Source of the DNA: JOPF133 sp052144935
GTDB lineage: Bacteria; Acidobacteriota; Terriglobia; Bryobacterales; Bryobacteraceae
Assembly: GCA_052144935.1 (NCBI GenBank)
Contig: JBKQPR010000054.1
Location: 1-32,543, forward strand
Direction of reading: 5' to 3'
Length of the DNA: 32,543 nucleotides
Of this stretch, positions 22,979-31,200 are shown in pieces (within the stretch, counting starts at the first letter, position 1; the number at the start of each line of letters is the position of its first letter). The position numbers were made by a program, and so were the translations under genes. The notes beneath the pieces were generated by a model. The model was not told the origin of the DNA and did no database searches. It saw nothing but the letters and a program-made list of their open reading frames with translations.

Positions 22979-23192
22979 ACGTTATTTGCTTCCTCCTTTC
23001 ACGAACACGAAAGCCCAGGCTGGCTGAAACGGATTCTACTGTAGGGGAGTGCTACGAGAGCCTCGCCAATGTTCCATCGCCTTCCTGGAGCCATGCTGAG
23101 CAAGGGGCACATGCACCATTGAAAAAAGGGCCTTGACTGCAATCGCGTTCTATCACAGAATACGCCTCGCCAGCTTCCGGGGGCGGTCTCAC
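22979..23192 (-). ncRNA. Candidate bridge-RNA region of the IS110 element
   Basis: The 5' non-coding end of the element is about 215 bases, no open frame is credible in it, and it occupies the place where IS110-group elements encode their bridge RNA. Short self-complementary pieces are visible (for example CGAG-GCT-CTCG), but I could not fold it by hand into the two-loop structure. The assignment rests on position and family knowledge only. Confidence 0.4.
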
Positions 23193-23225
23193 GCTGCTCC
23201 ATCCGGCCCCGCCGGGGGTCCAGCT

Positions 23226-23248
23226 GAGCCGCGACCGTGAGGGAGCGG
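23226..23248 (+). repeat. Palindromic repeat arm, right of the IS110 element
   Basis: The segment begins GAGCCGCGACCGT and ends GAGGGAGCGG. It differs at one base from the right arm of the intact palindrome (28198-28220) and has the same orientation. It lies 33 bases outside the right end estimated for the insertion sequence. Confidence 0.8.
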
Positions 23249-23264
23249 TTGCAGCCGGCCTCCT

Positions 23265-23762
23265 TCACGACTTCTTGAAAAGCCGGTCGAAGGCGCTGCG
23301 GGCATCGTCAGCGTTGCGGGGGGCCGGCGGGCCCGCTTGCACGGGTGGCTGGGCCGCGGGACCGGAGCCGTTGGAGGTGCCTTCCCGCGCCACGGTCACG
23401 CGCGGTGCGAACAGGGTGCATTCGTTGGCCTTATCTTTGTAAGGGATCCGCACGGGAATGGGCTTCAGGCACTGAAAGCGCGTGGAGGGCTCGAAGTGAG
23501 TACACTGTTTGCAGCAATGCAGCGGCGAGCTGCATTTCGGACAAAGGCCACTGAAATCGGTTCCGGGGGGCAGGGTGGTGGAACAACTGAAACACCGCGA
23601 CGCCGCCACGTGCTGGACCAGGCGCGGCAGGCGCGGTCCGGTCACGTCCAGAGGGGGGCGCGGGCCTTGGGGTTTGGGACGGTCTTCGCCGCCGCGGGGC
23701 CCGTGGGGTTCGCGGTCGGAATCCATGTACCCGTGTTGTCTGTACTTGCGGTCGCTATCCAT
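23265..23762 (-). CDS. Cysteine-rich zinc-ribbon protein, function unknown
   Basis: A 165-residue protein with a disordered Arg/Pro/Gly-rich N-terminus and a conserved Cys core: 'RCFSCSTTLPPG' (CxxC), 'GLCPKCSSPLHCCKQCTHFE' (two further Cys pairs), 'FQCLKPIPVRI' and 'ANECTLFAPR'. These can form two zinc sites, and I recall the 'HxCxxCxxFxPxxRxxCxxPI' pattern from uncharacterised proteins of acidobacteria and deltaproteobacteria. A Pro/Ala-rich tail ends 'SAFDRLFKKS'. The frame is open to 24002, but ATG 23762 is preferred; a near-duplicate start segment ('MDSDRKYR', 'MDSDREPH') sits 36 bases further in, so the start is uncertain. It lies upstream of the IS110 element on the same strand. Confidence 0.7.
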   Translation of the reverse strand: MDSDRKYRQHGYMDSDREPHGPRGGEDRPKPQGPRPPLDVTGPRLPRLVQHVAASRCFSCSTTLPPGTDFSGLCPKCSSPLHCCKQCTHFEPSTRFQCLKPIPVRIPYKDKANECTLFAPRVTVAREGTSNGSGPAAQPPVQAGPPAPRNADDARSAFDRLFKKS

Positions 23763-24058
23763 GGGGAAAGTTGCTCCGTAACTTGCAGGAAAGAACGTTT
23801 CGAAAAACTCTTGGAACCTAAGCCGCTCTGGTCCGTGCGGACACCGATCGAGGCCCACTTCCCCCACACGCAAGGCTGGCACGGCGATAGGCGTGGGATT
23901 ACCGGAGGGGTCAGCGGGGAAACTGGCTAGCACATCCAGGTTCGGCGCCCGCCAATGCTGCAAACTAATAGATACCACGGAATGGGTCCACTTTGCACGC
24001 ACGATTTAGGGCTATGCGTACAGTGGGGAGTGGTTTACTGCCTTTAGTGGGCGGAAGG

Positions 24059-24511
24059 CTACTGCTTTTCCATTAGCCGGGTCGACATTGGAGTGGCGGG
24101 GGATGGTCCCATGAACGACTCGACGGTCTGCGTCTTGCCATCCGCGGAAAGGGACCGGACCTCGGTCATGGTCAGGCCGCGGTCGCCCGTGACCACCGTC
24201 ACCAGCTTGGCTGCTTCCCAGTGGGATTTGGAGTGGAACTCGTTGCCGTTGACCTCGTTGACGGAGTCGCGGCCGTCCGTAGTCAGCTTCAGGAAGCTCT
24301 TCGACTGGCCGCGCGGATCCTCGGAAACGGTGGTGATGGTGAGGGCGGGTTCCTTGTGGTCGATGGTTTCCTCGCAGGTTTTGGGGTTACGTCCGGTACT
24401 TTTGGCGGCATTCATCACCCAACGGCCGGAGAGGTTCGGTTTGGAATCTTGCGGCCACAGGGCGGCCGCGGTTGCGAGCAGGCTGATTGCCAACAGGCGA
24501 CGATTTTGCAT
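24059..24511 (-). CDS. Secreted lipocalin-like small protein
   Basis: A 150-residue protein with a Sec-type signal ('MQNRRLLAISLLATAAALWP') followed by 'PNLSGRWVMNAAKS', a motif common in exported acidobacterial proteins that resembles the 'LSGTWxLNxxKS' start of lipocalin-like folds. Alternating beta strands follow: 'PALTITTVSEDPRG', 'SVNEVNGNEFHSKSHWE', 'KLVTVVTGDRGLTMTEVRSL'. The function is unknown. The ATG at 24511 is three bases after the ADOP stop, and the ADOP C-terminal codons (CAGGAG) supply the ribosome site, so it is translationally coupled as the last gene of the PadR-ADOP operon. Confidence 0.82.
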   Translation of the reverse strand: MQNRRLLAISLLATAAALWPQDSKPNLSGRWVMNAAKSTGRNPKTCEETIDHKEPALTITTVSEDPRGQSKSFLKLTTDGRDSVNEVNGNEFHSKSHWEAAKLVTVVTGDRGLTMTEVRSLSADGKTQTVESFMGPSPATPMSTRLMEKQ

Positions 24512-24514
24512 GAG

Positions 24515-26830
24515 TTACTCCTGGCGAAGACAGCGGATGGGGTCGGTACGGGTGGCGCGGAGGGCCGGGGCGAACGAAGCGGCCGCCGCCACGGCCAGCA
24601 TCGCCAGGGCCGCGCCGGCCAAGGTCAGCGGGTCCCAGGGCGCAAGCTGAAAGAGCAGTCCGCGCAGAAATCGGGCGGTGGCCAGAGAGAGCAGCAGGCC
24701 CACGCCGATTCCTCCGGCGGCCAGCGCCAGGCCGCGGCCCAGTACCAGCCCGAAGATCGCCGCGGGGGTAGCGCCCAGGGCGATGCGAACGCCCAGTTCG
24801 GCCGAGCGCTGGGCCACGATGTAGGACAACACACCGTACAGCCCTGCCATGGCGATGATCAGCGCCAGGGCCGCCAGCAGGGAAGCGGCCACCGAGCGCA
24901 GGCGCGGGGAAGCCATCGAGGCGGAGAGGCGGCGCTCGATAGGTTCGACGCCGGAGACGGCCACCGTGGCGTCGAGGCGTGCCAGCGCACGGCGCAACGG
25001 GACGGCCAGCGTGGCGGGGTCGGCGTCGCTGCGCAGCACCAAACCCAAGGCGCGCAGATTTTGGAACTGCTGGTACGGTCGAAAAAGCGTAGCGGGGATG
25101 TCCTCATCGAGGGCCGAGAGTTTCGAATCGCCCACCACCCCCACAATCGTCATCCACGGCGAGGGGGACTCGGCCAGCCCGGTCTTGATGCGGCGTCCCG
25201 CGGCATGAGGCGTGCCGAAGAAGCGGCGGGCCAGGGTTTCGTTGACTATGGCGGCTCCGGTTTCGTTGGGCGACAATCCGCGGCCTTCGCGCAGGGGGAT
25301 GCCCAGGGCGCGGAAGGTATCGCCGCCCACGAAGATTGATTCCACGCGGTGGCGTTCGGCATCGGGCGCGCCCCATGGTGGCTCGCCATCGGCGCTGAGC
25401 AGCGTGCGGGAGACGCCTCCGGGGGTAAACGGCAGCGCCGAGGTCAGGCCGGCGGCCCGTACTCCCGGCAGGGCGGCGGCCTGCTCCAGGGCCGCGGCGA
25501 GAAAGGGCTGATGGCGGGTGTCGGGCAGATTCAGGGTGGCCGCCAGCACGCCTTCCGGCCGGAATCCCGGATCGATGGCGGCGAGCGCCGAGAAGCTGCG
25601 CACCATCAGCGCGGCGGCGGAGAGCAGGGCCAGGCTGAGGGCGATCTCGCCGGCGATCAGGAAGCTGCGCAGCCCCAGGTGGCGGGCCGTCGCGGTCGTA
25701 GGAGCTTGCTTGAGGGATTCGGCGACATCCACGCGGCCGGCCTCGCGCGCCGGGGCGAGGCCGCTGACGAGCGCCGTTACCAGAGCGGTCGCCGCCGCAA
25801 AGGCGAAGATCGGGGCGTCAAGCTGCACGGGCCGGCCGGCCAGCAGGGCATCCGGGAGCAGCGGCAGAAGAGCGTGGACCAAGGCTAGGGCGAGCGCGAA
25901 TCCCATCGCTGACCCCGCCACCGAGAGCGCCAACGACTCGGCCAGAAGCTGGCGGGCCAGGCGGGCAGCGGGCGCTCCCAAAGCCAGGCGGATGGCCATC
26001 TCGCGGCGGCGGGCAGCACCGCGGGCTATCAGCAATCCGGCCACGTTGGCGCAGGCGATCAGCAGCACCAGGGTGACGGCGGCCAGCAATACGTACCACA
26101 GGCCGCGGGTCTTGGCGGTGAGCCAGTTCCGGAGCGGCGTTACTACCAGGCGGGCGCCCTCCGCAGGGCTGAGGGCCGGCGCGCGCTGCCAGCGGGCGAT
26201 CACGCGCACAAGCTGCATGGGGCCGCCGGAACGCTCGCGCACAGGATCGAGCGCCAGAGGCACCCAAAGCTGAACGCCCGGCGGGAATTGAAAGCCAGCG
26301 GGGAGCGTGCCAATCACGGTGTAGGGCCGGCCATCCAGCGCGATGCGCGAACCCATTGCGGCGGGGAAACCTTCGCGCACCAGGGCAACGTCATCTGTGC
26401 CGGGTCGATCCTCGGCGCCGGTGAAGGTGCGGCCGCGCGCCGGATGGACGCCCAGCACGTCGAAGAACTCCGCCGTCACCATGGCGGCGGGCAGGCGCTC
26501 GGCGGGCCCAAGGGGCGCCCCAAGGGAGGCCCCGCCAGCGGCGTAAGTGTAGTCGCCCATGCTGTACGCGGCCATGCGGGCAGGCGCCGAAACCCGGTCG
26601 CGCCAACCCAGATACACCGGGCTGGGCACGATGTTCTGGTTGAACGACGGATAAAACTGGCTGACGGAATACAGGTGGGAGGGGTCGGGGAAGGGCAGCG
26701 GGCGAAGCACCACCGAATAGACCAGGCTGAACACCGCCGTGCTGGCGCCGGTGGCCAGCGCGATGGCGGCCAAGGCCGTGGCGGTAAAGGCAGGCGCGCG
26801 CAGGAGGGGACGGAGCGTTATGGAAAGCAT
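24515..26830 (-). CDS. ADOP (acidobacterial duplicated orphan permease), MacB/FtsX-type
   Basis: A 771-residue permease of the MacB/FtsX class. After an N-terminal helix ('TATALAAIALATGASTAVFS') comes a MacB periplasmic core ('SVVLRPLPFPDPSHLYSVSQ', 'VTAEFFDVLGVHPARGRTFT', 'PYTVIGTLPAGFQFP'). The first FtsX unit follows ('LLAAVTLVLLIACANVAGLL', 'RREMAIRLALGAP'), then a second core ('VESIFVGGDTFRALGIPLRE', 'VNETLARRFFG', 'TIVGVVGDSKL') and a second FtsX unit ('YGVLSYIVAQRSAELGVRIA', 'SFAPALRATRTDPIRCLRQE'). No ABC ATPase is encoded nearby, hence 'orphan'. The substrate is unknown. ATG 26830 overlaps the TGA of the upstream gene (TGATG), which decides the start; an in-frame ATG lies at 26851. 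Confidence 0.92.
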   Translation of the reverse strand: MLSITLRPLLRAPAFTATALAAIALATGASTAVFSLVYSVVLRPLPFPDPSHLYSVSQFYPSFNQNIVPSPVYLGWRDRVSAPARMAAYSMGDYTYAAGGASLGAPLGPAERLPAAMVTAEFFDVLGVHPARGRTFTGAEDRPGTDDVALVREGFPAAMGSRIALDGRPYTVIGTLPAGFQFPPGVQLWVPLALDPVRERSGGPMQLVRVIARWQRAPALSPAEGARLVVTPLRNWLTAKTRGLWYVLLAAVTLVLLIACANVAGLLIARGAARRREMAIRLALGAPAARLARQLLAESLALSVAGSAMGFALALALVHALLPLLPDALLAGRPVQLDAPIFAFAAATALVTALVSGLAPAREAGRVDVAESLKQAPTTATARHLGLRSFLIAGEIALSLALLSAAALMVRSFSALAAIDPGFRPEGVLAATLNLPDTRHQPFLAAALEQAAALPGVRAAGLTSALPFTPGGVSRTLLSADGEPPWGAPDAERHRVESIFVGGDTFRALGIPLREGRGLSPNETGAAIVNETLARRFFGTPHAAGRRIKTGLAESPSPWMTIVGVVGDSKLSALDEDIPATLFRPYQQFQNLRALGLVLRSDADPATLAVPLRRALARLDATVAVSGVEPIERRLSASMASPRLRSVAASLLAALALIIAMAGLYGVLSYIVAQRSAELGVRIALGATPAAIFGLVLGRGLALAAGGIGVGLLLSLATARFLRGLLFQLAPWDPLTLAGAALAMLAVAAAASFAPALRATRTDPIRCLRQE

Positions 26831-27822
26831 CAGGCCACCAGCGGAGTCCATCGCGATTCAGGTTCCGCTTCCTGTGTGGTGAAGAGCGCGCCGTGCCCGT
26901 GGGGACAGAGGAACTCGGTGCCGGCGGGTTCGAACGGGCTGCGTGGGCCTACGCCAATTCGCACGGGCAGCGCCAGGCGATCAAGGCACACGGGGCAGCG
27001 CTGGCGCTGGTCGTGCCAGCAAAAACGCAGGGCCAGGAAGGAGGCTATCAGGTATGGCAGGAACAACGCCGCGGGACCGGCGGGATATTCCACCGCGGCC
27101 AGAAACAGCAGGGCCAGCCAGGCGAGCGGGTGCGCCAGGGAGAAGGCGGGCGAAATTGCGGAACGAAGCCAATTTAGCAGCCAATGCAGCAGCGTCAGGA
27201 GCACCAGCGCCAGGAATGCCGGCCCCAGAAAGGCTATGGGGCGATAGATGGTGGCAGCGTAAGGCGTGACGTGCAGAAAATCCGACCCTTTTCTCAAGGC
27301 GCGCAACTCGGCCTCGGCTTGGGCTGCCGTGGCGCCGCGCTTGAGGCGGCCGAGCGCCATGGTCCGGCTCACCAGAGCGACGGTTTCCAGGCTGCGCGAG
27401 CGGGCGCTCCACTCGGCTGCGCGGGCGGGCGGCAAGGCCATCACCTTGCCCATGAACGGGCCGATCTCGGTGAGGATGACGAGACGATCGGGAGCAGTGG
27501 CGAACAGCGCAACGCGGGTATGGCGGAATCCGCCGGAAGCGGCGGCCAGGAGCACCAGCAGCAGCGCCGGCACGGCCAGCCTGTTGATCGGAAGTGCCAG
27601 CCAATCTCGCACGCTGAAGCCGGCGCCTGCGCGCAGCCAGAAGGCGTCGACCACCGCGCCCGCGCAGTGGTGGGCCAATACCAGGCGGGACGGATCGGGC
27701 GTGCTCGAAAGCCACCACCACAACTCAGCGTGCCATTCGCGGCGCCACTCTTCGCGCCGGTCCGAGGGGACCAACGCGGCGGCGGCGCGCAGCAGGAGAG
27801 CCGATTCGGGAGGCAGCATCAT
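26830..27822 (-). CDS. ADOP-operon membrane protein with MacB-like segment and zinc-ribbon-like tail
   Basis: A 330-residue protein between PadR and the ADOP permease, with overlapping codons at both ends (ATGA with padR, TGATG with ADOP). The N-terminus 'LVPSDRREEWRREWHAELWW' resembles the prefix segment that often begins ADOP proteins. The middle 'LGRLKRGATAAQAEAELRAL' is the 'RLKPGVTLAQAQAEL' motif of the MacB periplasmic core. Helices include 'RLAVPALLLVLLAAASGGFR', 'FLGPAFLALVLLTLLHWLLN' and 'LAWLALLFLAAVEYPAGPAA'. The C-terminus carries 'RCPVCLDRL' and 'FLCPHGHGALF', a possible zinc ribbon. It has no FtsX domain. It may be an accessory subunit or a degenerate relative of the permease; both are inference. 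Confidence 0.75.
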   Translation of the reverse strand: MMLPPESALLLRAAAALVPSDRREEWRREWHAELWWWLSSTPDPSRLVLAHHCAGAVVDAFWLRAGAGFSVRDWLALPINRLAVPALLLVLLAAASGGFRHTRVALFATAPDRLVILTEIGPFMGKVMALPPARAAEWSARSRSLETVALVSRTMALGRLKRGATAAQAEAELRALRKGSDFLHVTPYAATIYRPIAFLGPAFLALVLLTLLHWLLNWLRSAISPAFSLAHPLAWLALLFLAAVEYPAGPAALFLPYLIASFLALRFCWHDQRQRCPVCLDRLALPVRIGVGPRSPFEPAGTEFLCPHGHGALFTTQEAEPESRWTPLVA

Positions 27823-28106
27823 TTGGCATACTCCGGAAAGCGGTAGCGCGCGGCGGCCGTGGCCAGCGCGGCTTCGCCCTGGCTGGTGACCTGGTAATAG
27901 CGCCGGGCCGGCCGGCGCTCGGCGCGGGCTTGGGATTCCCGCTCCCATTGGGCGTGGATCAGGCCGCTCTTTTCCAGCTTGCGCAGCGCCGGGTAGACCG
28001 TGCCGCTGGGCAGACCAGTGGCGTCCATGATCTCGAATCCGTAGCGCCGTCCGCGGTGGATGGCGTCCAGCACGGTGGCGGCGGCATACGAGAGAGTGGC
28101 GGGCAT
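27819..28106 (-). CDS. PadR-family transcriptional regulator
   Basis: A 95-residue PadR winged-helix protein: 'LSYAAATVLDAIHRGRRYGF', 'EIMDATGLPSGTVYPALRKL' (recognition helix region) and 'SGLIHAQWERE', then 'RRYYQVTSQGEAAL' in the wing. It lacks the long C-terminal dimer domain, as in short PadR proteins that precede ADOP genes. ATG 28106 follows GGAG at a normal distance; the frame extends five codons further without a ribosome site. Its stop overlaps the next start by four bases. A PadR-box-like dyad lies in the divergent intergenic region, so it probably represses its own operon and perhaps the efflux pump in the other direction. Confidence 0.93.
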   Translation of the reverse strand: MPATLSYAAATVLDAIHRGRRYGFEIMDATGLPSGTVYPALRKLEKSGLIHAQWERESQARAERRPARRYYQVTSQGEAALATAAARYRFPEYAK

Positions 28107-28120
28107 TTGTTCTCCAGGCA

Positions 28121-28226
28121 CCGGGCCCGCTCCCTGACGGTCGCGGCTCAGTAATGACGCTCCTTAATGCACGCTCGAAACGAACGGCGATCTTGCCGAG
28201 CCGCGACCGTCAGGGAGCGGGCCCGG
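28121..28226. repeat. 29-bp perfect inverted repeat (intergenic palindrome)
   Basis: The left arm 28121-28149 and right arm 28198-28226 are exact complements, separated by a 48-base loop. The inner arm sequence GAGCCGCGACCGT...AGGGAGCGG matches arms at 21481-21503 and 23226-23248, showing a dispersed family. It lies between the divergent padR and RND genes, upstream of the PadR-box-like site relative to padR. A transcript through it would form a very stable hairpin. Confidence 0.9.
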
Positions 28227-28229
28227 CTC

Positions 28230-28275
28230 TACATATGTATCACTTCTACATAGGGGTGTCAAGAGATATTATGTA
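28230..28275. promoter_or_regulatory. AT-rich promoter/operator with PadR-box-like dyads
   Basis: TACATATGTA (28230-28239) is a perfect 10-base palindrome. ATGT (28235-28238) and ACAT (28248-28251) are spaced nine bases apart, close to the ATGT-N8-ACAT PadR consensus. TACATA (28247-28252) also pairs with TATGTA near 28270. This is a rare AT-rich patch in GC-rich DNA, directly upstream of the RND gene start at 28290. PadR binding is inferred. Confidence 0.55.
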
Positions 28276-28289
28276 AAAGAGACCCCAGT

Positions 28290-31200
28290 ATGTGGATTGT
28301 CCAACTCGCGCTGCGCCGCCCCTATACCTTCGTGATCATGTCCCTGCTGATCGCGATCCTGGGCGGCCTGGCGATCTTCCGCATGCCCACCGACATCTTC
28401 CCGGAAATCGATATCCCGGTGGTCAGCGTGATCTGGAGCTATAGCGGGGTCTCCCCGGAAGAGATGGCCGAGATCATCACGGTGCGCTCGGAGCGCGCCT
28501 TCACCACCACGGTGAACGACATCGAGCACATGGAATCGCAATCGCTGCCGGGCCTCTCGGTGATCAAGGTGTTCTTCCACCCCAAGGCGCGCGTGGATGC
28601 GGCGGTGGCGCAGCTTGCGGCGGCCTCGCAAGCGGTGCTGCACTCGCTGCCCACCGGAATCGTGCCGCCCAACATCATCCGCTACAACGCCTCCAGCGTG
28701 CCCATTCTGCAGTTGGGCATTTCCAGCGATTCCCTGCCTGAACAGGAACTCTACGATCTGGGCTACAACTTCATACGCACCCAAATGTCCAACGTGCAGG
28801 GCGCCAGTTTCCCGCTGCCCTACGGAGGCAAGCCGCGGCAGATTTCGGTGGATCTGGACTCGCGGGCGCTCTACGCGCAGGGCCTTTCGGCCTCGGACGT
28901 GGTAAACGCCATCAACGCGCAGAGCCTGATTCTGCCCTCCGGGTCGGTAAAAATCGGCGCGCAGGAATACACCGTGAAGCTGAACAGCTCGCCCGAGCTG
29001 GCCGCGGCGTTCAACCGGCTGCCCATCCGCCAGACCAACGGAACCACCGTGTACGTGGGCGACGTGGCCCACGTGCGCGACGGCTACGCGGTGCAGACCA
29101 ACGTGGTGCGGCACAATGGCGTGCGCGCGGCGCTGCTCACGGTGCTGAAAAACGGCGGCTCCTCCACGCTGGATATCGTGGCGCAGTTGGAGGCCATGCT
29201 GCCGCGCATCCGCTCCACGCTGCCGGCCTCGCTGAATCTGAAGCTGATGTTCGACCAGTCGATTTTCGTGCGCGCGGCCATCGCCGGCGTGCTGCGCGAG
29301 GCCACCATCGCTGCCATGCTCACCGGCCTGATGATCCTGCTGTTCCTGGGAAGCTGGCGCTCGACCATCATCGTGTGCATTTCGATCCCGCTTTCGATTC
29401 TCGCTTCGCTCGCCATCCTCAACTTCATGGGCGAAACCATCAACGTGATGACGCTGGGCGGGCTGGCCCTGGCGGTGGGCATCCTGGTGGACGACGCCAC
29501 CGTCGAAATCGAGAACATCCACCGCAATTTCGGCATGGGCAAGCCGATTCTGCGCGCCATCCTGGAAGGCGCCATGCAGATCGCCACCCCGGCCTTCGTT
29601 TCCACGCTGTGCATCTGCATCGTCTTCGTGCCGGTGATCTTTCTCACCGGCGCGGCGCGCTACTTGTTCACGCCGCTGGCGCTGGCGGTGGTGCTGGCCA
29701 TACTGGCGTCCTACCTGCTCTCGCGCACCCTGGTGCCCACCATGGTGCGCTATCTGCTGGCGGGCGAGGCGGCCCGGTATCACGGCGGCGAGGGCGTGAT
29801 GGAGGAATCTGGCGGCGGCCTGTTCGCGGCCATTCACCACGGATTCCAAGGCTGGTTCGAGCGGACGCGGGCGGGATACCGCAACCTGCTCGGCGCCGCC
29901 CTGGCGCACCGCGCTCTGACGGCCGCCAGCTTCTTCCTGATCTGCGCGGCGTGCCTGGCGCTGACCCCGTTTCTGGGAGAGGATTTCTTTCCGCAGGTGG
30001 ATGCCGGCCAGATCCGCCTGCACGTGCGCGCCCCCGCGGGCACCCGCATCGAAGAGACCGAGCGTTATTTCGCCGCGGTGGAGGACAGCATCCGCGGCGT
30101 GATTCCTCCCGCGGAGCTGGCCGACATGATCGACGATATCGGGCTGCCCTACTCCGGGGTGAACCTGGCGATGAGCGATACTGCCACCATCGGGCCGTTC
30201 GATGGCGAGATCCTGGTTTCGCTGCGGCCGGGCGAGCATGGCTCGAGCTGGGACTACATCCGCAACCTGCGGGCCAAGCTGAACCGCGAATTTCCGGGCC
30301 TGACCTTTTTCTTCCAGCCAGCCGATATCGTGGGCCAGATCCTGAATTTCGGACTGCCCGCGCCCATCGACGTGCAGGTGGTCGGACCGCTGGCCAACGC
30401 GCCCGCCAACTACGCCCTGGCGCGGCAGATCGAAGCTCGGCTGGCGCGCATTCCAGGCGCCGTGGACGTGCATACGCACCAGGTGGTGGACGTGCCGGAG
30501 CTGCTCTTCCGCGTGGACCGCACGCGCGCCGATCAAATGGGACTCACCCAGCAGGACGTGGCCAACAGCCTGCTCATCTCGCTGGCTTCGAGCACGCAGA
30601 TCTCGCCCAACTACTGGATCGATCCGCGCAACAGCGTGGACTATCCGATATCCGTGATGACACCGCAATACCGCGTGGATTCCACCTCCGAGCTGCTGCG
30701 CACGCCCATTCGCGGCGCAAGCCGGGCGTCGGGACCGCAGTTGCTCACCAACGTGGGCAGCCTGGAGCGTGACACGACGGCTTCGGTGGTGAACCACTAC
30801 AACGTGCAGCCGCTCTACGATGTTTACGCCAACGTGCAGGATCGCGACCTTGGGGCGGTGGCCGGCGAGGTGGACCGCGTACTGGACGAATTCGGGCGGA
30901 AGCTGCCTAAAGGAAGCTTCCTCGAAACGCGCGGGCAGGTGGCCACCATGCGCAGCTCGTTTGTGAGAATGGGCCTGGGGATGGTGTTCGCGATCGTGCT
31001 GGTGTATTTCGTGATGGTGGTGAATTTCCAATCGTGGCTGGACCCGTTCATCATTCTGATGGCGCTGCCCGGCGCGCTTTCGGGAATCGTGCTGATGCTG
31101 TTCGTCACCCAGACGACGCTCAACGTGCCTTCGCTGATGGGCGCTATCATGAGCATCGGGGTGGCCACGGCCAACAGCATACTGCTGGTGAATTTCGCCA

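Larger units (their letters stand above)
21540..23192 (-). mobile_element. IS110-family insertion sequence (ends approximate)
   Basis: A complete IS110-type transposase gene with non-coding flanks of about 30 bases (3' side) and about 215 bases (5' side). The limits given are those of a 10-base inverted repeat, GTGAGACCGC at 21540-21549 and its complement at 23183-23192, which may be subterminal; the true ends could lie somewhat outside. IS110 elements often lack terminal inverted repeats and target duplications, so the junctions cannot be fixed from one sequence. Both flanks carry matching repeat arms (21481-21503 and 23226-23248). Confidence 0.72.

Noticed and set aside
24221..25888. Long plus-strand open frames over the ADOP gene
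   Set aside because: Gly/Arg/Gln-rich low-complexity translations; the minus-strand permease explains the sequence.
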